A stretch of DNA of 64,000 nucleotides, from positions 136,476,568-136,540,567 of the forward strand of contig CM035167.1 in the NCBI GenBank assembly GCA_020205615.1, written 5' to 3'. Both the position numbers and the translations under genes were made by a program. Each line of letters starts with the position of its first letter. Position 1 is the stretch's first letter. The notes beneath the pieces were generated by a model. It searched no databases and was not told the origin of the DNA. It worked only from the letters and a program-made list of their open reading frames with translations. The DNA comes from Panax quinquefolius. Taxonomy: Eukaryota > Streptophyta > Magnoliopsida > Apiales > Araliaceae. Below are positions 11,901 to 24,561 of this stretch, one piece after another.

Positions 11901-13818
11901 GTCCAGAGATTGATTTACTTTAATCTGACGGTCCATATTTAAAGAAAAATCTTTTAAATAAAATATAATATATTCTATTTATATAAAAACATTTTACTAT
12001 GCAAACACTATGCAATACTACGCAAAACACTATGCAACACTACGCATAATAAAATATAATATATTCTATTTATAGAATAACTTTAATAAAGTATTCTATT
12101 TTATATAAAAGATGTTTTCATTTTATTACGTTAATAATGCGAATAAAACAAAACGTCATTATCGCTATAATAATTCATATTATTAATCGACAATAATGGA
12201 ATCAAACCGAAGTAACTTCTCACATAAAGATCAATAATCAATACAGGTAAAGCTTACTACGCAATGCAACACGTAGACATCGTATTTTTTACTACCGAGT
12301 AGTTCAACAAGAACTACCAGTAAAACTTTTCGCCGTTATTTTAATAAAATATTTTTGTCGTTTTCTCATTCAAACAATAATTACATGCCAGGGTCCACCA
12401 ATGATTGAGTAGTTGTACACGAATATTCCTCGCTAAACCAAATATTCCCGACCAATCGAATATAATATAACCACTGCATACTTTGCAAAATTTATAAATA
12501 CTACCCACAACTATAATATTATCTTAAATTCACACCATAATATTAAAAAATTATTTCAACAAAATTTAAATCTTTATTGATAAAATCTGGGGTCTCACAG
12601 ATGGAACCAGTCCCACATATAACACGAATGAAATATTAAAGCGAATAATAAAGAAGGAATAATAAAATGGAACCAGTCGGTACAGATAAAGATGACGAGG
12701 ATATTCGACGGAATAATAAAGACGAGAATAATGAAGAATGTCACCCAGGGTAAGATACAAAGTTATTCTAATGTAACAAATAAAAAATGGAATAATGAAA
12801 TTCTCTTCTTGAATACAAAAGAATAATATCCCTTACAAGTAAAATAATACTTGATATAAGAATAGTAAAGAAGAAATAGAAAACTTTTCTTCTATCTCTC
12901 TATAGTCTCTTTCTATAGTTTCTCTCTCAGAGTTCGGTGAATTAAGTAAGAAAATAATGAAGAAATGAGCTTTATTTATAGAAAAATAGAATGCATAATG
13001 ACTAATCCATTTAACGGTCCAGATTGATTTACTTTTAATCTAAGCGGTCCATATTTAAAGAAAATCTTTTAAATAAAATATAATATATTCTATTTATATA
13101 AAAAGATTTTTACTATGCAAACACTATCTATGGACACTATGAAAACACTATGCATAATAAAATATAATATATTCTATTTATAGAATAACTTTAATAAAGT
13201 ATTACATTTTATATAAAAGATTTTACTATGAAAATACTACGATAATAGAATATAATATATTCTATTTATAGAATAACTTTAATAAAGTATTCATTTTTAT
13301 ATAAAAGATGTTTTATTTTATTACGTTAATAATATGTAATAAAACAAAACTTCTAAATCAACAATAATTGAATCAAATAATGTGAGATACTACGCAAAGA
13401 ACTATTGTAGTAATAATTGAACAAAACCGAAGGTGACTTCTCACATAAATATCAATAATCAATACCGTAGTACTCTTACGCAACAACGCGTAGACATCGT
13501 ATTTTTTACTACCGAGTAGTTCAACAAAGATCAACCAGTAAAACTTCCGCCGTTATTTTCAATAAAATATTTTGTCATTTTCCCAATCCAAATAATAATT
13601 CCATTGTGGGGTCCACCAATGATTGTCTTGGTCGTCATTTAATATTTCGTTTAAAACAAATATTCTCCCACCAATCGAATATAATATGACAACTCAGATA
13701 CTTTGCGAATTTATAAATATTACCCACAAATTTATAACATTATCTCAAATTCACACCATAGTATAAAAAATTTATTTTGAAAAAATTAATTCTTTATTCA
13801 TAAAATCTGGGTTTCACA
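8954..13818 (-). repeat. Gypsy 5' LTR L2, split by an inserted LTR
   Basis: The two parts 8954-10204 and 12605-13818 (about 2.46 kb together) make one minus-strand LTR. On the plus strand it begins TGTAATGCGACGCCC and ends GTTTCACA, so the element has TG...CA ends. It is interrupted by the solo LTR at 10205-12599. The minus-strand order is LTR, primer site, gag, then loss of the rest, so the element is 3'-truncated. Its central U3 region resembles that of 10205-12599 and 14113-16555, not that of 4225-6766. Confidence 0.85.
10205..12599 (-). mobile_element. Solo gypsy LTR L3 nested in LTR L2, TSD GATGG
   Basis: This 2395-bp minus-strand LTR starts TGTGGACGCCCC and ends GGGGTCTCACA on the plus strand (TG...CA), and is flanked by a perfect 5-bp duplication GATGG (10200-10204 and 12600-12604). 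No internal region or second LTR lies between the duplications, so it is a true solo LTR left by recombination between the two LTRs of one insertion. The host sequence is an LTR of the same family in the same orientation. A minus-strand TATA box lies near 11856-11866. Confidence 0.92.
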
Positions 13819-14112
13819 TATACTATCGTTTAATTTTAAAAATTAAATTATATATTTAATTTTTCTTTAAAATAATTTTGTCAAAATATAATATTATACG
13901 TGAAGTCAAAAGAAAAAGCAACACTTTCATTTTATTTTAGTTTTTTGGCAGATGTAGGGGGTATAATTAATGAAGCTATTCGAATAACAAATTGATCAAG
14001 TTCCACTTGAAGAACTGGGGTGGGTCCCAAAAAAAGATTGACACCTATAAATTAATTAATGAAACTTAAATTATTAATTAATTAATTAATAGGAAAAGGA
14101 AGTTCATCACTG
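13819..14112. other. AT-rich spacer between LTRs, no gene
   Basis: About 290 bp of AT-rich DNA with short TTAA repeats (near 14072-14090) separating the minus-strand LTR from the plus-strand solo LTR. No ORF or known repeat was recognised. Confidence 0.5.
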
Positions 14113-16555
14113 TGTAAAACCCCAACTTTTTTAAATAAAGATGAATTTTCTATAAATATTATTTTGAATATTATCGAGTGAAATTGATATAAGGTTATAG
14201 TTGTGGGTAATATTTATAAATTTTGCAAAGTACGCAAGTTGTTATATAATATTCGATTGGTGGGGAATATTCGTTTTAACAGGAATATTCGTATAACCAA
14301 GACAATCATTGGTGGACCCTATTAACGGAATTATTATTTGATCGAGAAAACGACAAAAATACTTTTTATGAAAATAACGGCGGAAGTTTTACCGTTAATC
14401 TGTTGAAACACCAAATTGTTAAAAATACAATAATACGCTTGGTTGCAGATAAGAAGACACCAGATTAATTATTGATGCTTACGTGATAAGTCACTCAGTT
14501 TTGTTGGTATTATTAATGTAATAATACGAGAAAATCTTTTTATATAAAATGTAATACTTTTATAAAGTTATTACATGAATAGAATATATTATATTCTATT
14601 ATGCATAAGTGTTCAGATAGTAGTAAAATTTTTTATATAAAATGTAATACTTTTATAAAGTTATCTGTTTTATTAGACAATAATTAGAATATATTATATT
14701 TTATTATGATAGTGTTTCAGATAATTATCGCGATAGTGTTTGTGATAGTAAAATCTTTTATAAAGTTATTCGTTTTATTAGATTATAAATAGAATATATT
14801 ATATTTTATTTAAAAGATTTTGCTTTAAATATGGGACCGTCCGATTAAAGTAAATCAATATGGACCGTTCATGAGTTAGTTAGTTATATATGATCCATTT
14901 TTCTATAAATAGAAGCTCATTCCTTCATTATTTCTTATGAATTCACTAAAACTCTGTAGAGATAAACTATAGAGAGAAAAAAAAAAAGTATCCTACTACT
15001 TCACTACTCATATATCCAAAGATTCTTCTTCTTAAGGTAGGGAATATTATTTGTTGTACTCGTAAAGGGTGTTATTCTTTTTGTATTCATGAAGAGAACT
15101 TATGTTATTCCATTCTTCATTATTCCATTGGAATAACTCAGATACGCAAGCTACCCTATACTTGGTGACATTCTTCTCATTATTCCGTCTTTATTATTCT
15201 CATTGGAATATCACGTCAATCGGTCGTTTTCTGCAGGACTGGTTAAAATCTTTATTATTATTCATTGGAATGTCTCATTCATGCGTTTTTACGGACCGAT
15301 TAAATCCCTTATTAGTATTCTCATTGGAATAACTGCCTACGCCAAGTATCGCATGCATGGTGATTTCGCCGTTATTCCATTCTTTATTATTCTGTTGGAA
15401 CATCCCGCTTGCATGTAATTTTCTTCGACCGGTTCCGTTATTTAGTATCATTTGAATAAACTTTGTACGTCAAGCACCGCATGTATGGTGATTTCTTTTG
15501 TTATTCCATTCTTTATTATACTCGGTTGGTTAAAGTTTTGACTTCTATACTCCATGAAATTAGTGGAATATCCTCGATATTTCAAGCGCTTCATCCAAAG
15601 ATCTTTTTCGTGAAAATATTCTTCCGAGCATTCTTGAATTTTACTCTACAAAGCGAAGATCATGTTGACAATTTGGACATTATTAGTTCTGGATAAATTA
15701 ATTCTTGAACTTGTTTTATTGAATTCTTATATCATTGTCATCATCCTCATGTTTATATTTTTTTGAAAGTCATCGTATTCTGTAGTGCGTAGATGGACTT
15801 GGTATGATTATGACCGAGAGGATTATTCGGTGTAATCATAAGTCGTAATGTTACAAATAATGTGGTAAAAGTCCTCATTGGCCCGTAGTAGTATGATGGA
15901 CGAGTTGTTGGCATGATCATGACCATTAATGAATACACAAATATTCTTGGCCCAGAATGCATGGATAATTGTGGTCGTGATACTAAAAGAATATCCTGGC
16001 CGTAGTGCGGGGTGTTTCGATGATGTGGATTATTTATTGTCGAGTCCCAGCGATAAAAGTGATGAAAATCCTTTTAAATCATAAAAGATAGTAGATTTTA
16101 TTCTTTACTTGACTCTTCCAATGGATTGCTTGTTCTGCTGCAGTTAAACTTGATGTTTGTTATATTGTATCAGTTTAACACTGTTTAAGGCTAATGATAA
16201 TTTATTCTGCATTATCTTAGTCATAATATTTTTTATCGGGCTAGTTGAGCTCACCCTTTCTTTCACCGCTCTTCTTGAAATGAGAACGTAAATGGGACTA
16301 ATGGAGACGCAGTGATGGTCCTAGATGGTGCATTAGTAGTCCTTACTATTCTGTTAAATAGTGTGATAATAATTGTAACGAGGACTCATTTTGAGTTTGT
16401 ATAATCTCTAGTAGACAATATTTGTATCCAAACTCACAGTTTATGTTTTGTCGTATTGTATACGATAGTTGTATTATTAAGTTGTATTTGAATTCTCGTA
16501 CTATGTATTCCATGACTCAAGATGGGTGATGTATACCTAATTTTTGGGGCGTACA
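14113..16555 (+). mobile_element. Solo gypsy LTR L4
   Basis: A plus-strand LTR of about 2.44 kb starts TGTAAAACCCCAAC and ends TTTTTGGGGCGTACA. It lacks a flanking primer-binding site or polypurine tract, so it is solo. A TATA box CTATAAATAGAAG lies at about 14902-14914. Its U3 holds about three copies of a roughly 105-bp unit (14530-14820; core ATAAAATGTAATACTTTTAT and GAATATATTATATTTTATT). This module is shared with the minus-strand LTRs but absent from 4225-6766 and 54811-57330. I see no clean 5-bp duplication (flanks CACTG and TCCTC). Confidence 0.85.
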
Positions 16556-16587
16556 TCCTCCCCATATTTCAATATATGTGACATGTT

Positions 16588-16628
<41 letters not shown>

Positions 16629-16779
16629 ATACATATATATATATATATATAAAACAAAAGCGAGATAATTTTTCACCGATACTTTTTAAAAATGGGTAAA
16701 TGGGAGTTCAAATAATTACAACAAGAAACTTATAAAAATTTTCACAATATTTTTAACAACATTTATCATTATTATTATA
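16556..16779. repeat. AT-rich spacer with TA microsatellite
   Basis: Contains two TA runs within about 16605-16650, then plain AT-rich sequence up to the LTR fragment. No gene. Confidence 0.7.
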
Positions 16780-17413
16780 ATTCAAAATATTAATCAACCG
16801 TGTCGTTACTGGGAAAGAGGGGCTTTCAATAAGGATTTCTCCTATAGCCGCAATTAATTAGGTGACCAAACCTCTCTCGGCAGTAACTTCAGACATCGTT
16901 AATATTGTAATTTATAATATTAATAACTCATCATTTCAATTAATGATTTAATAATATATAAAATATCGACAATAATTGAATCAAATAACGTGAGATATTA
17001 TGCAACAATCATCGTAGCAATAATTGAACAAAACCGAGTGACTTCTCACATAAGCATCAATAATCAATACCGTATGCCTTTCTTTGAACCACTCAGATTA
17101 TTATACTTTTAACACCGGGTGTTTCAACAGATTAATCAGTAAAACTTCCGTCGTTATTTTCATAAAGTATTTTTGTCGTTTTCTTAATCTGGACAATAAT
17201 TACATTGTGGGGTCCACCAATGATTGTTGTTGCATACGAATATTCCCGTTAAAATGAATATTCCCCACCAATCGAATATTATAAAACAACTTTGCGACTT
17301 TTGCAAAATTTATAAATATTACCCACAACTATAACATTATATCAAATTCATTCCATAATATTCAAAAATGATATTTATAAAAATTTATCTTTATTTATAA
17401 AAGTTGGGGTCTT
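16780..17413 (-). repeat. Minus-strand gypsy LTR fragment (U3 side)
   Basis: On the minus strand it starts TGAAGACCCCAACTTTT (ending at 17413 on plus) and runs about 630 bp before homology stops. Its distal part (16800-16905: CTTTCAATAAGGATTTCTCC, AATTAGGTGACCAAACCTCTC) is the reverse complement of a block at about 59155-59230 in the second gypsy family. The proximal part matches all the LTRs. It is a truncated LTR of the 58567-61196 type or a recombinant. Confidence 0.7.
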
Positions 17414-17571
17414 CAATACAACTAGTAAATGCCTATACTTTTAGTGACGGATAACATATAAGCGTCATTAAAAGTATAGACGCTTGGCCATTGTATTCAA
17501 TGACCTAACGTCGGGTCCGTCGCTAAAGGGGGTGAGTTAGGTGAGTTGGATAAGGGGTGAGCTTAAGATCC

Positions 17572-17639
<68 letters not shown>
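17414..17639. repeat. Partial TA-flanked fold-back element and TA microsatellite
   Basis: 17414-17573 matches the right half of the fold-back element at 48154-48388: CTATACTTTTAG.TGACGG, GTCGCTAAAGGGG, GGTGAGTTAG and the end TTAAGATCCG. It runs into a pure TA tract (17574-17639). A short inner inverted repeat pairs CTATACTTTTAGTGACG (from 17432) with CGTCATTAAAAGTATAG (to 17480). The left arm is missing where the LTR fragment begins, so that LTR probably inserted into or truncated this element. Confidence 0.65.
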
Positions 17640-17641
<2 letters not shown>

Positions 17642-18590
17642 CCATTATCCATACGTTTGTCTTTTGATAGAAACTGCTTTTTTATTCACAAGAGTATATA
17701 TAGTTTTTGAAGTTTGAATTTATTTTTCATAAAAACATAAAAAGTAAATAGATTTGAATTTATAAAAATTTCCATTAGAAAAAAGACAAGTTTTTAAATA
17801 AACTATACTCAATTTTTAAATTTTAAAGTTTATGTGGAATAATTTAATTTTAGTTAAAACAATTATAAATAAATATTGTAAAAATATCTAAGTGTCTATT
17901 TTAAAAAATTAAATAAATCATGTCTATTTTTAAGTTTAATTTTCTTAAAAGTACTTCAAAATTCATGAAGTTAACTTATTGATGATATATTTATCACTGT
18001 GTGTCAGTACTATATTGATCAATTGACTAACTTATAATGAAGTGATCCGAAAGAGTATAGCCGTGAGACCATATTATAAAATACTTGTTAACCTTTTAAG
18101 TGATTTTTTGACGGTTATATTCTTTAATGAACAAAAAACGAATCGACTATAACGATAATTTTTCCGTCGCTATAACATACAAAGTCGACGATATAGTTGG
18201 CTTTTGATTCAAGTTCGTTGAAGAAGGGACCGAACTTTTTGATATTCTTAAATACAAAACTGACATAAATTTCATTGATTCTAATAAATACAATTGTAAA
18301 TAACAAAATTATCTTCAAAGTCAAATTATTACAAGAGTCGAGATTCTTTTTAATGCCAAGAGCAAATGACTACCACTATATATTAAGTAACACAATTAAT
18401 TAAACTTCATAAATAATAAAGTGACATATATTAAGAAAAATAATTAATTATTTTGATTACAAATAAGTGTATAACCTGAGGAACACACCAATTGACCAAA
18501 GTACGTACACGTAAAGCACGCATGGATTATGGATAGATTCTCTCACTCAGCGGTCACCAGTCAGTAGTCACCACCAATCATCATCATCAT
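17640..18590. other. Intergenic AT-rich DNA with a fold-back remnant
   Basis: No gene seen. At about 18105-18245 there is a short repeat (ACTATAACGATAATTTTTCC, GTCGCTATAACATA) related to the segment at 53715-53780, which lies between two TA arrays. The last 100 bp are the immediate upstream/5' leader region of the phospholipase C gene, with a short ATC/CAT run near 18577-18592. I could not pick a convincing TATA box. Confidence 0.45.
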
Positions 18591-18799
18591 CTGTAATGTA
18601 TGCCAGTTGTGCCAGCGTAACAGCTTCTGTTGTCCCAATTTTATTGTCCTGTTCCAACTGGGTCCCACTACCGCATCTCTGGAATTATCACTTAGCTCAA
18701 ACACATCGCCATACCTTCCCATTTTCCCAAGGAAAGTAAAACCCTTTGATCAATTCTTCCCCCTTTATCTGTCTCTCCAATCCAAAGGAAAGAAAGAAT

Positions 18800-21700
18800 A
18801 TGTCGGCCAAGCAGACTTACAGGGTGTGTTTCTGTTTCCGGCGGCGGTTCAGGCTCGCCGCCTCCGAAGCTCCGGCGGAGATCAGGGACTTGTTCGATAG
18901 GTACTCCGAGAATGGAACCATGACTGTTAATCACCTCCAGAGGTTCTTAATTGAGGTGCAGAGAGAAGATAAGGCTACATTGGAAGTGGCACAGGGTGTT
19001 ATGGATAGACTTCATGAGTTGAAAATTCTTAATATTTTTCACCGGAAGGGACTCAATCTTGAGGCTTTCTTTAAGTATCTATTTGCTGACATTAATCCTC
19101 CTCTATCTACTATTGGGGTAAATTTTTTTAACTATCTTTACTCACTTTTAATTTTTCAAATTTTGAATTTTTCTTCATATTTATGTTTAAATTGTAGCTA
19201 AATTATATTTGGGTTTACTTTAGTTGATCAACATTATGACGAATTAGATGAGTTAACGTCGGATATGTTGCTAAATATGGACAATGGGTTACGAGTGTAG
19301 TTGCTTATTATCTTTTATCTAAAAATGGAGATGATAGCTTATGATCCACTTTTGGGAAGAACTTTAAGATTCTAGTGTGGGACCTGAGGCAAATCGCTGG
19401 AAGTTGGGCTTCTATTTGGGGCTTGGCTTTTTGAAACTTTGAAATACATTCAATGGCAATTTCCTCCCACTGATTGATGAAGCTGAAAGTGGATGCAAAA
19501 TTCATTAGCACAGGATGGTAAAAGCATTGTAGGGGGTTTCGGGTATCTAATGGAGAATGGTCGTTTAATTTTTCAAGCAATCGACTTTTAATGTTGCAGC
19601 TGAGTTAATGGGGACTATCAAAGGTAGCTTATTGGCTTGGGTAGGGGTTTAGGAAATTTTTTCTCAGAAGGATGTGGAAATTATCCCTAAAAGAAGGATC
19701 AAAAGGAGGAATGTGGAAGAACACCCATATGGAGACCTTATTCTAGAATGCCATGAAGCCCATGACCTGGTTAAGGTTAACAATACTGGGAGTGTGACGA
19801 AAACCCTAGTGAGTGAGAGTGAGGCTTGGAAAGCCTAGTCAATGAGGGAGAGGTTAGGATTTTTCAAAGAGGCTTGAGAGAGAGTGTATATGGGGCTTTG
19901 GAATTGTTTTTGGGTAACAAACACAAAGGCCTAGCCATTGGTTGATTTGGTTCAAGGTTCATCTAATAAGTTCTTTAAGTCTAGTGAAGTTGATTACAGG
20001 CAAGTATGACATAAAGGAGAGATTGATGATGCTGTTACCTGTAGGGTTCGAGCAAGCTAGTTATAGTGGAGAAGCGTTTTAGGAGTTTTGTGTGGCCGTA
20101 AAACCCCAACCTAATTGAAAAGAATTTTTTATAGGACGGTTGTGAGGTCAACAATTTTTTATGGATTGTGTTAGGCTACTAAGAAGCAGCATGAGCCTAA
20201 GATGAGGGTAGAGAGGTGTGGATGTGTGGACATACGATTCTTGATAGGATTAGAAATGAAGACATTCACAAGAGGGAAGGGATTTTACCAACTGAAAATT
20301 TGAGAGAGAACCATTTGAGATGGTATGAGCATATTGTGCTAAAGTCCATGGATGCCCTGCCCGGCCCCTGGTAAGAAGAAGTGATAGGCTAAAAATTGAT
20401 GAAGTTCGAAGGGATAAGGGTAGATAAACTAACTTGGACATATGTAATTATAAAAGACATGCAAAATATGAACATAACTGAGAATATGGTTTAGTTGAGT
20501 TGATTAGAGTATAAGGATATATGTATCTTAAATTTTTTCAATCGAGAAATCATGATTGCATTTTTCGTTTGGTGTATAGTTTGTCATGTATTCATAAGAT
20601 ATCATTTTTGGAAGACAGGCTCGACCACCTAGGTAGAAATGATTTGTTAAGCATATTGCAAGGGAACATATATTAGTGGGTTTACTCGCACAAGTCTCCA
20701 GTTACCTATTCCAGAAATCCCTATTATTCTGAATACCCCACCCCTCCTTGCTGTTGATAATCCTGAGATTGTAATAACAGCCCTGGGAGACATGACTTAG
20801 CACACAACTTGCATGCTCAAGCGGAAGAATTAATATGTTTAAGATCAAATTAGAAAATAAGCCGTGTGGATGAAAAGAACATGAAACAATAGGATGGTTT
20901 GTAAATTTTCATAGTATTTGGATTAATGGATTGTGGAGAACCTTCATAATAACTTAGAAAAATCAATGTAGTTTTCAAAGGCACGGATTTGTTGAATTTT
21001 TAGCATTAAGATCTCAGCTTCTATATCACTAAATCTGTTTTTAATTTGATCCTAAACTTCACAATTTCTTATGCTTGAGCACGTAAGTTGTGTGTTAAGT
21101 CAAGTATCTCTCTTTTTTACTCATAATAATTACACTCCTCCGTCCCAAAAAAAGAGATTACTTTAGTACACTTTTCACTGATATTATAGACATTTTACTG
21201 GATTTTAGAAAGATCGAAGACTACAACCCAAGTCACCATACTAAAATAAGCAACTGTTGTTGTTTTATAATTCCGAGGCAGTTTTCCTGAAGCTGTACCC
21301 ATAAACAATTAGAGGATTGTGTAGTTGTACAGTCATTCATCACCTCAATTCATTTAGTTAGACTATATTGTATTCTTCTTACTTCCTCACTACTTATTAG
21401 TGAATTTCTGTTCCTCCCAGGTTTATCATGATATGAATGCTCCACTGTCTCACTATTTTATATTCACCGGGCATAATTCATATTTAACTGGGAATCAACT
21501 AAGTAGCGACTGCAGTGACGTCCCCATCATAAAAGCATTGCAGAAGGGCGTTAGAGTTATTGAATTGGATATATGGCCAAATTCGACAGGTGACAATGTG
21601 GATGTTCTTCATGGAAGGTATGATGTCAGTGTGCAATGGAAATCCTTTCATCACATTACTTTTGAATATTGTTGGTTAGCAACACTGGAATAGGCCTTTC

Positions 21701-23183
21701 TTTTGTCAAACAATGAGATCAAGTCTTTTAAACTAAACAAGTCCTTACTCTTCCTTCTTTTTCGATTTTCCTTTGAACTGATCATTTGATTAGTGCGTGC
21801 TTGAATTCTCTATTGAGTTTTACTTATTTTGATTATCCTGATCATTGAAATAATATGAAAATTTGTTTGGATTTTCTTGTCTAAAATTTCTGAAAACTAA
21901 GTCGAGCGACTTTTTGGATTTGCTTATATGGGGACACTTTTGTCCTAGTAAGATGAACAAAATAGTCTGGATTCTAAAATATAAAAAGAACCACCCCCCA
22001 CCCCTATTCAGCTTTTTCCATATTTTGTCCAAATCCAAGTATTTGGAACAAATAGTAAAGTTCAAGGTATGCTAAAAGAAAGCAATATTCTGATCCCAAA
22101 AAGCCAATCCAAACAGGCCAACAACCTGATTTCAAGCATATGCAAGTATTAGCTCCTTTCCCCCTTTTTGACAAGGTAAGTATTAGCTCCTATATGATGA
22201 AATGACAAATTTGGAGTGTTTCATTAACTTTTAATTTTGGGATGGACATGATCTTTCGTTCAACTTGACAGGAGTCTGAAGTTTCAATTTTCTGGTTACA
22301 AATATGGTCTGCGTGTGTACTACCTCAGAATATTGTTGTCTGTAATGTCAGCTTTCTTAAAGAGACTGATTTTATTGTGTAGGACGCTGACTACTCCGGT
22401 TGAACTCATAAAATGTTTGAGGTCTATAAAGGAGAATGCCTTTACTGCATCTGAGTATCCTGTTGTGATAACTCTAGAAGACCACCTTACTCCAGATCTT
22501 CAGGCTAAAGTAGCTGATGTGAGTATATGCAGTTATTTGATTAACCATGCCCATGGATTATAATTAACTATTTCCTTTACTCAATTCTAGATGGTCACTC
22601 AAACATTTGGAGAGACGCTGTTTACTCCTGGCTCAGAGTGCTTGAAGGAGTTTCCCTCACCAGAATCGATGAAAAGGAGGTTCATTATATCAACTAAACC
22701 ACCCAAGGAATACCTTCAAGCCAAAAAAGGCAAGGGGAATGAGAACAACAGTTCACAGAAGGAAAAGGATGTAGCCGATGATGGAGCTTGGGGCAAAGAA
22801 CTCTCAAGCCTCAAAGATGGGAGAACTGTTGATGATAAGGTGTAGGCAGGCACTTCAATTATTATGCCTACCTTATTGATTAGGTAAACAGAGTATTGAT
22901 CCCACCAATTAACTCTCTTCTTACAGAATGATTCAGACGAGGAAGAATTCCCAGATGAGGAGGATCATGATGAAGAGAGGTCTATTCAGAATACAGTACC
23001 GGAATACAAGCGTCTGATTGCTATCCATGCCGGAAAAGGAAAAGGTGGATTAACAGATTGGTTAAGGGTGGACCCGGATAAAGTGAGACGGCTTAGCTTA
23101 AGTGAGCCAGAACTTGAGAAGGCTGTAACAACTCATGGAAAAGATATTGTGAGGTATTAATCTAAATATCCCCTTAATTTAAT

Positions 23184-23226
<43 letters not shown>

Positions 23227-24504
23227 TATTTTGCTTATGCACACAAAAACTGGCATATCTTTCCTTTATCGGATTTACGCACAAATAACATATTTACTTG
23301 TGTCAATGTGGGTTATATGGGCTGGTTATTGGAGGCCCATGTTAAATAAGATATGTAGGCTTCATGCGGTGCAATATATGTAATGAACATAACACTTGAG
23401 ATATTAATCACAAGTCTTGAAATTGGACTTGAGACTATTAGTCCAAGGATAATAACTAGGTATTATTATAATCCCTATCATTTTGGATTAAAATTTTGTG
23501 TACAAAATTTACCTTTATCTTTTTTTAAATGACCGATGTATCATATTATATCCATCTATATCCACACTACTGAGAGTACGATCTTTTTGTTATTATTGGT
23601 AAGAGTATAACAGTCCAAACGATAAGTTTTGTCCAATCCATTAAATAATTTTGGACAAAACAAACATAACATGAGATTATTTTAAGTTATCATGAATAAT
23701 CTTATTCTAAACAAACATGTGAGTATGACTATTTAATCGGACTAATAGTCTTGAAATTATAATCCATGAGATAGTCCCGGGATTATAATCTTTGCAAACA
23801 AACATGACCTTAGGTTACAAACTAGCAAAGTACCAAATGACCTCTCAGCTGATAACCTGATATAACTTCCAACTGTAATCCTTATCCAAAAAAAAAATAA
23901 TAATAATAACAAACAAAAAACTTCCAACAGTTATTACTATCTCATAATTCAAGTTAGGAATGCTAGTGATCATCTAATCGACCTAGTTATTTGTTTGGAG
24001 TCTCTCAGGTTCATTTACCAACTCTCTTCTGCCCTTTGCAGGAGTATATGTGCTGCACTGCTTCTATGCTAGTTCATGCCTCTGAACTTTTATATTACTT
24101 GTGGTTCTTCAGCATTACTTGTTAGTAGTTATATATGTCACTTGTCTGCACGTAGATGTATTCAATATTAAGATAACACAATTCTGCCATTTCTGATAGT
24201 TGGCTTGCTTTAGGTTTACCCAGTGGAATCTACTGAGGGTGTACCCTAAGGGTATACGCTTTGACTCGTCCAATTACAATCCACTGATTGCCTGGACACA
24301 TGGAGCTCAGATGGTTGCGTTTAATATGCAGGTTTGTATCTTTCACCTTCCAGGATTTTATTATCTGAAAATTTCCTAGATAAGTGAACTAAATCTAATT
24401 TCTGTTCTTATCAAAAAAAATATAATATGATTTCTATCCTTTGTTTATTTGTGTGTGGTTATGTTGAATATGTGGCATAGTCAATGATATTACCTAAAGT
24501 TGTA

Positions 24505-24561
<57 letters not shown>

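Noticed and set aside
19308..19580. 90-codon minus-strand ORF in PLC intron 1
   Set aside because: No recognisable domain; surrounded by decayed repeat sequence in an intron.
24214..24331. Trp in TQWNLLR of the PLC Y domain as a damaging change
   Set aside because: The family varies at this position and catalytic residues in the X domain are intact, so it is not evidence of inactivation.
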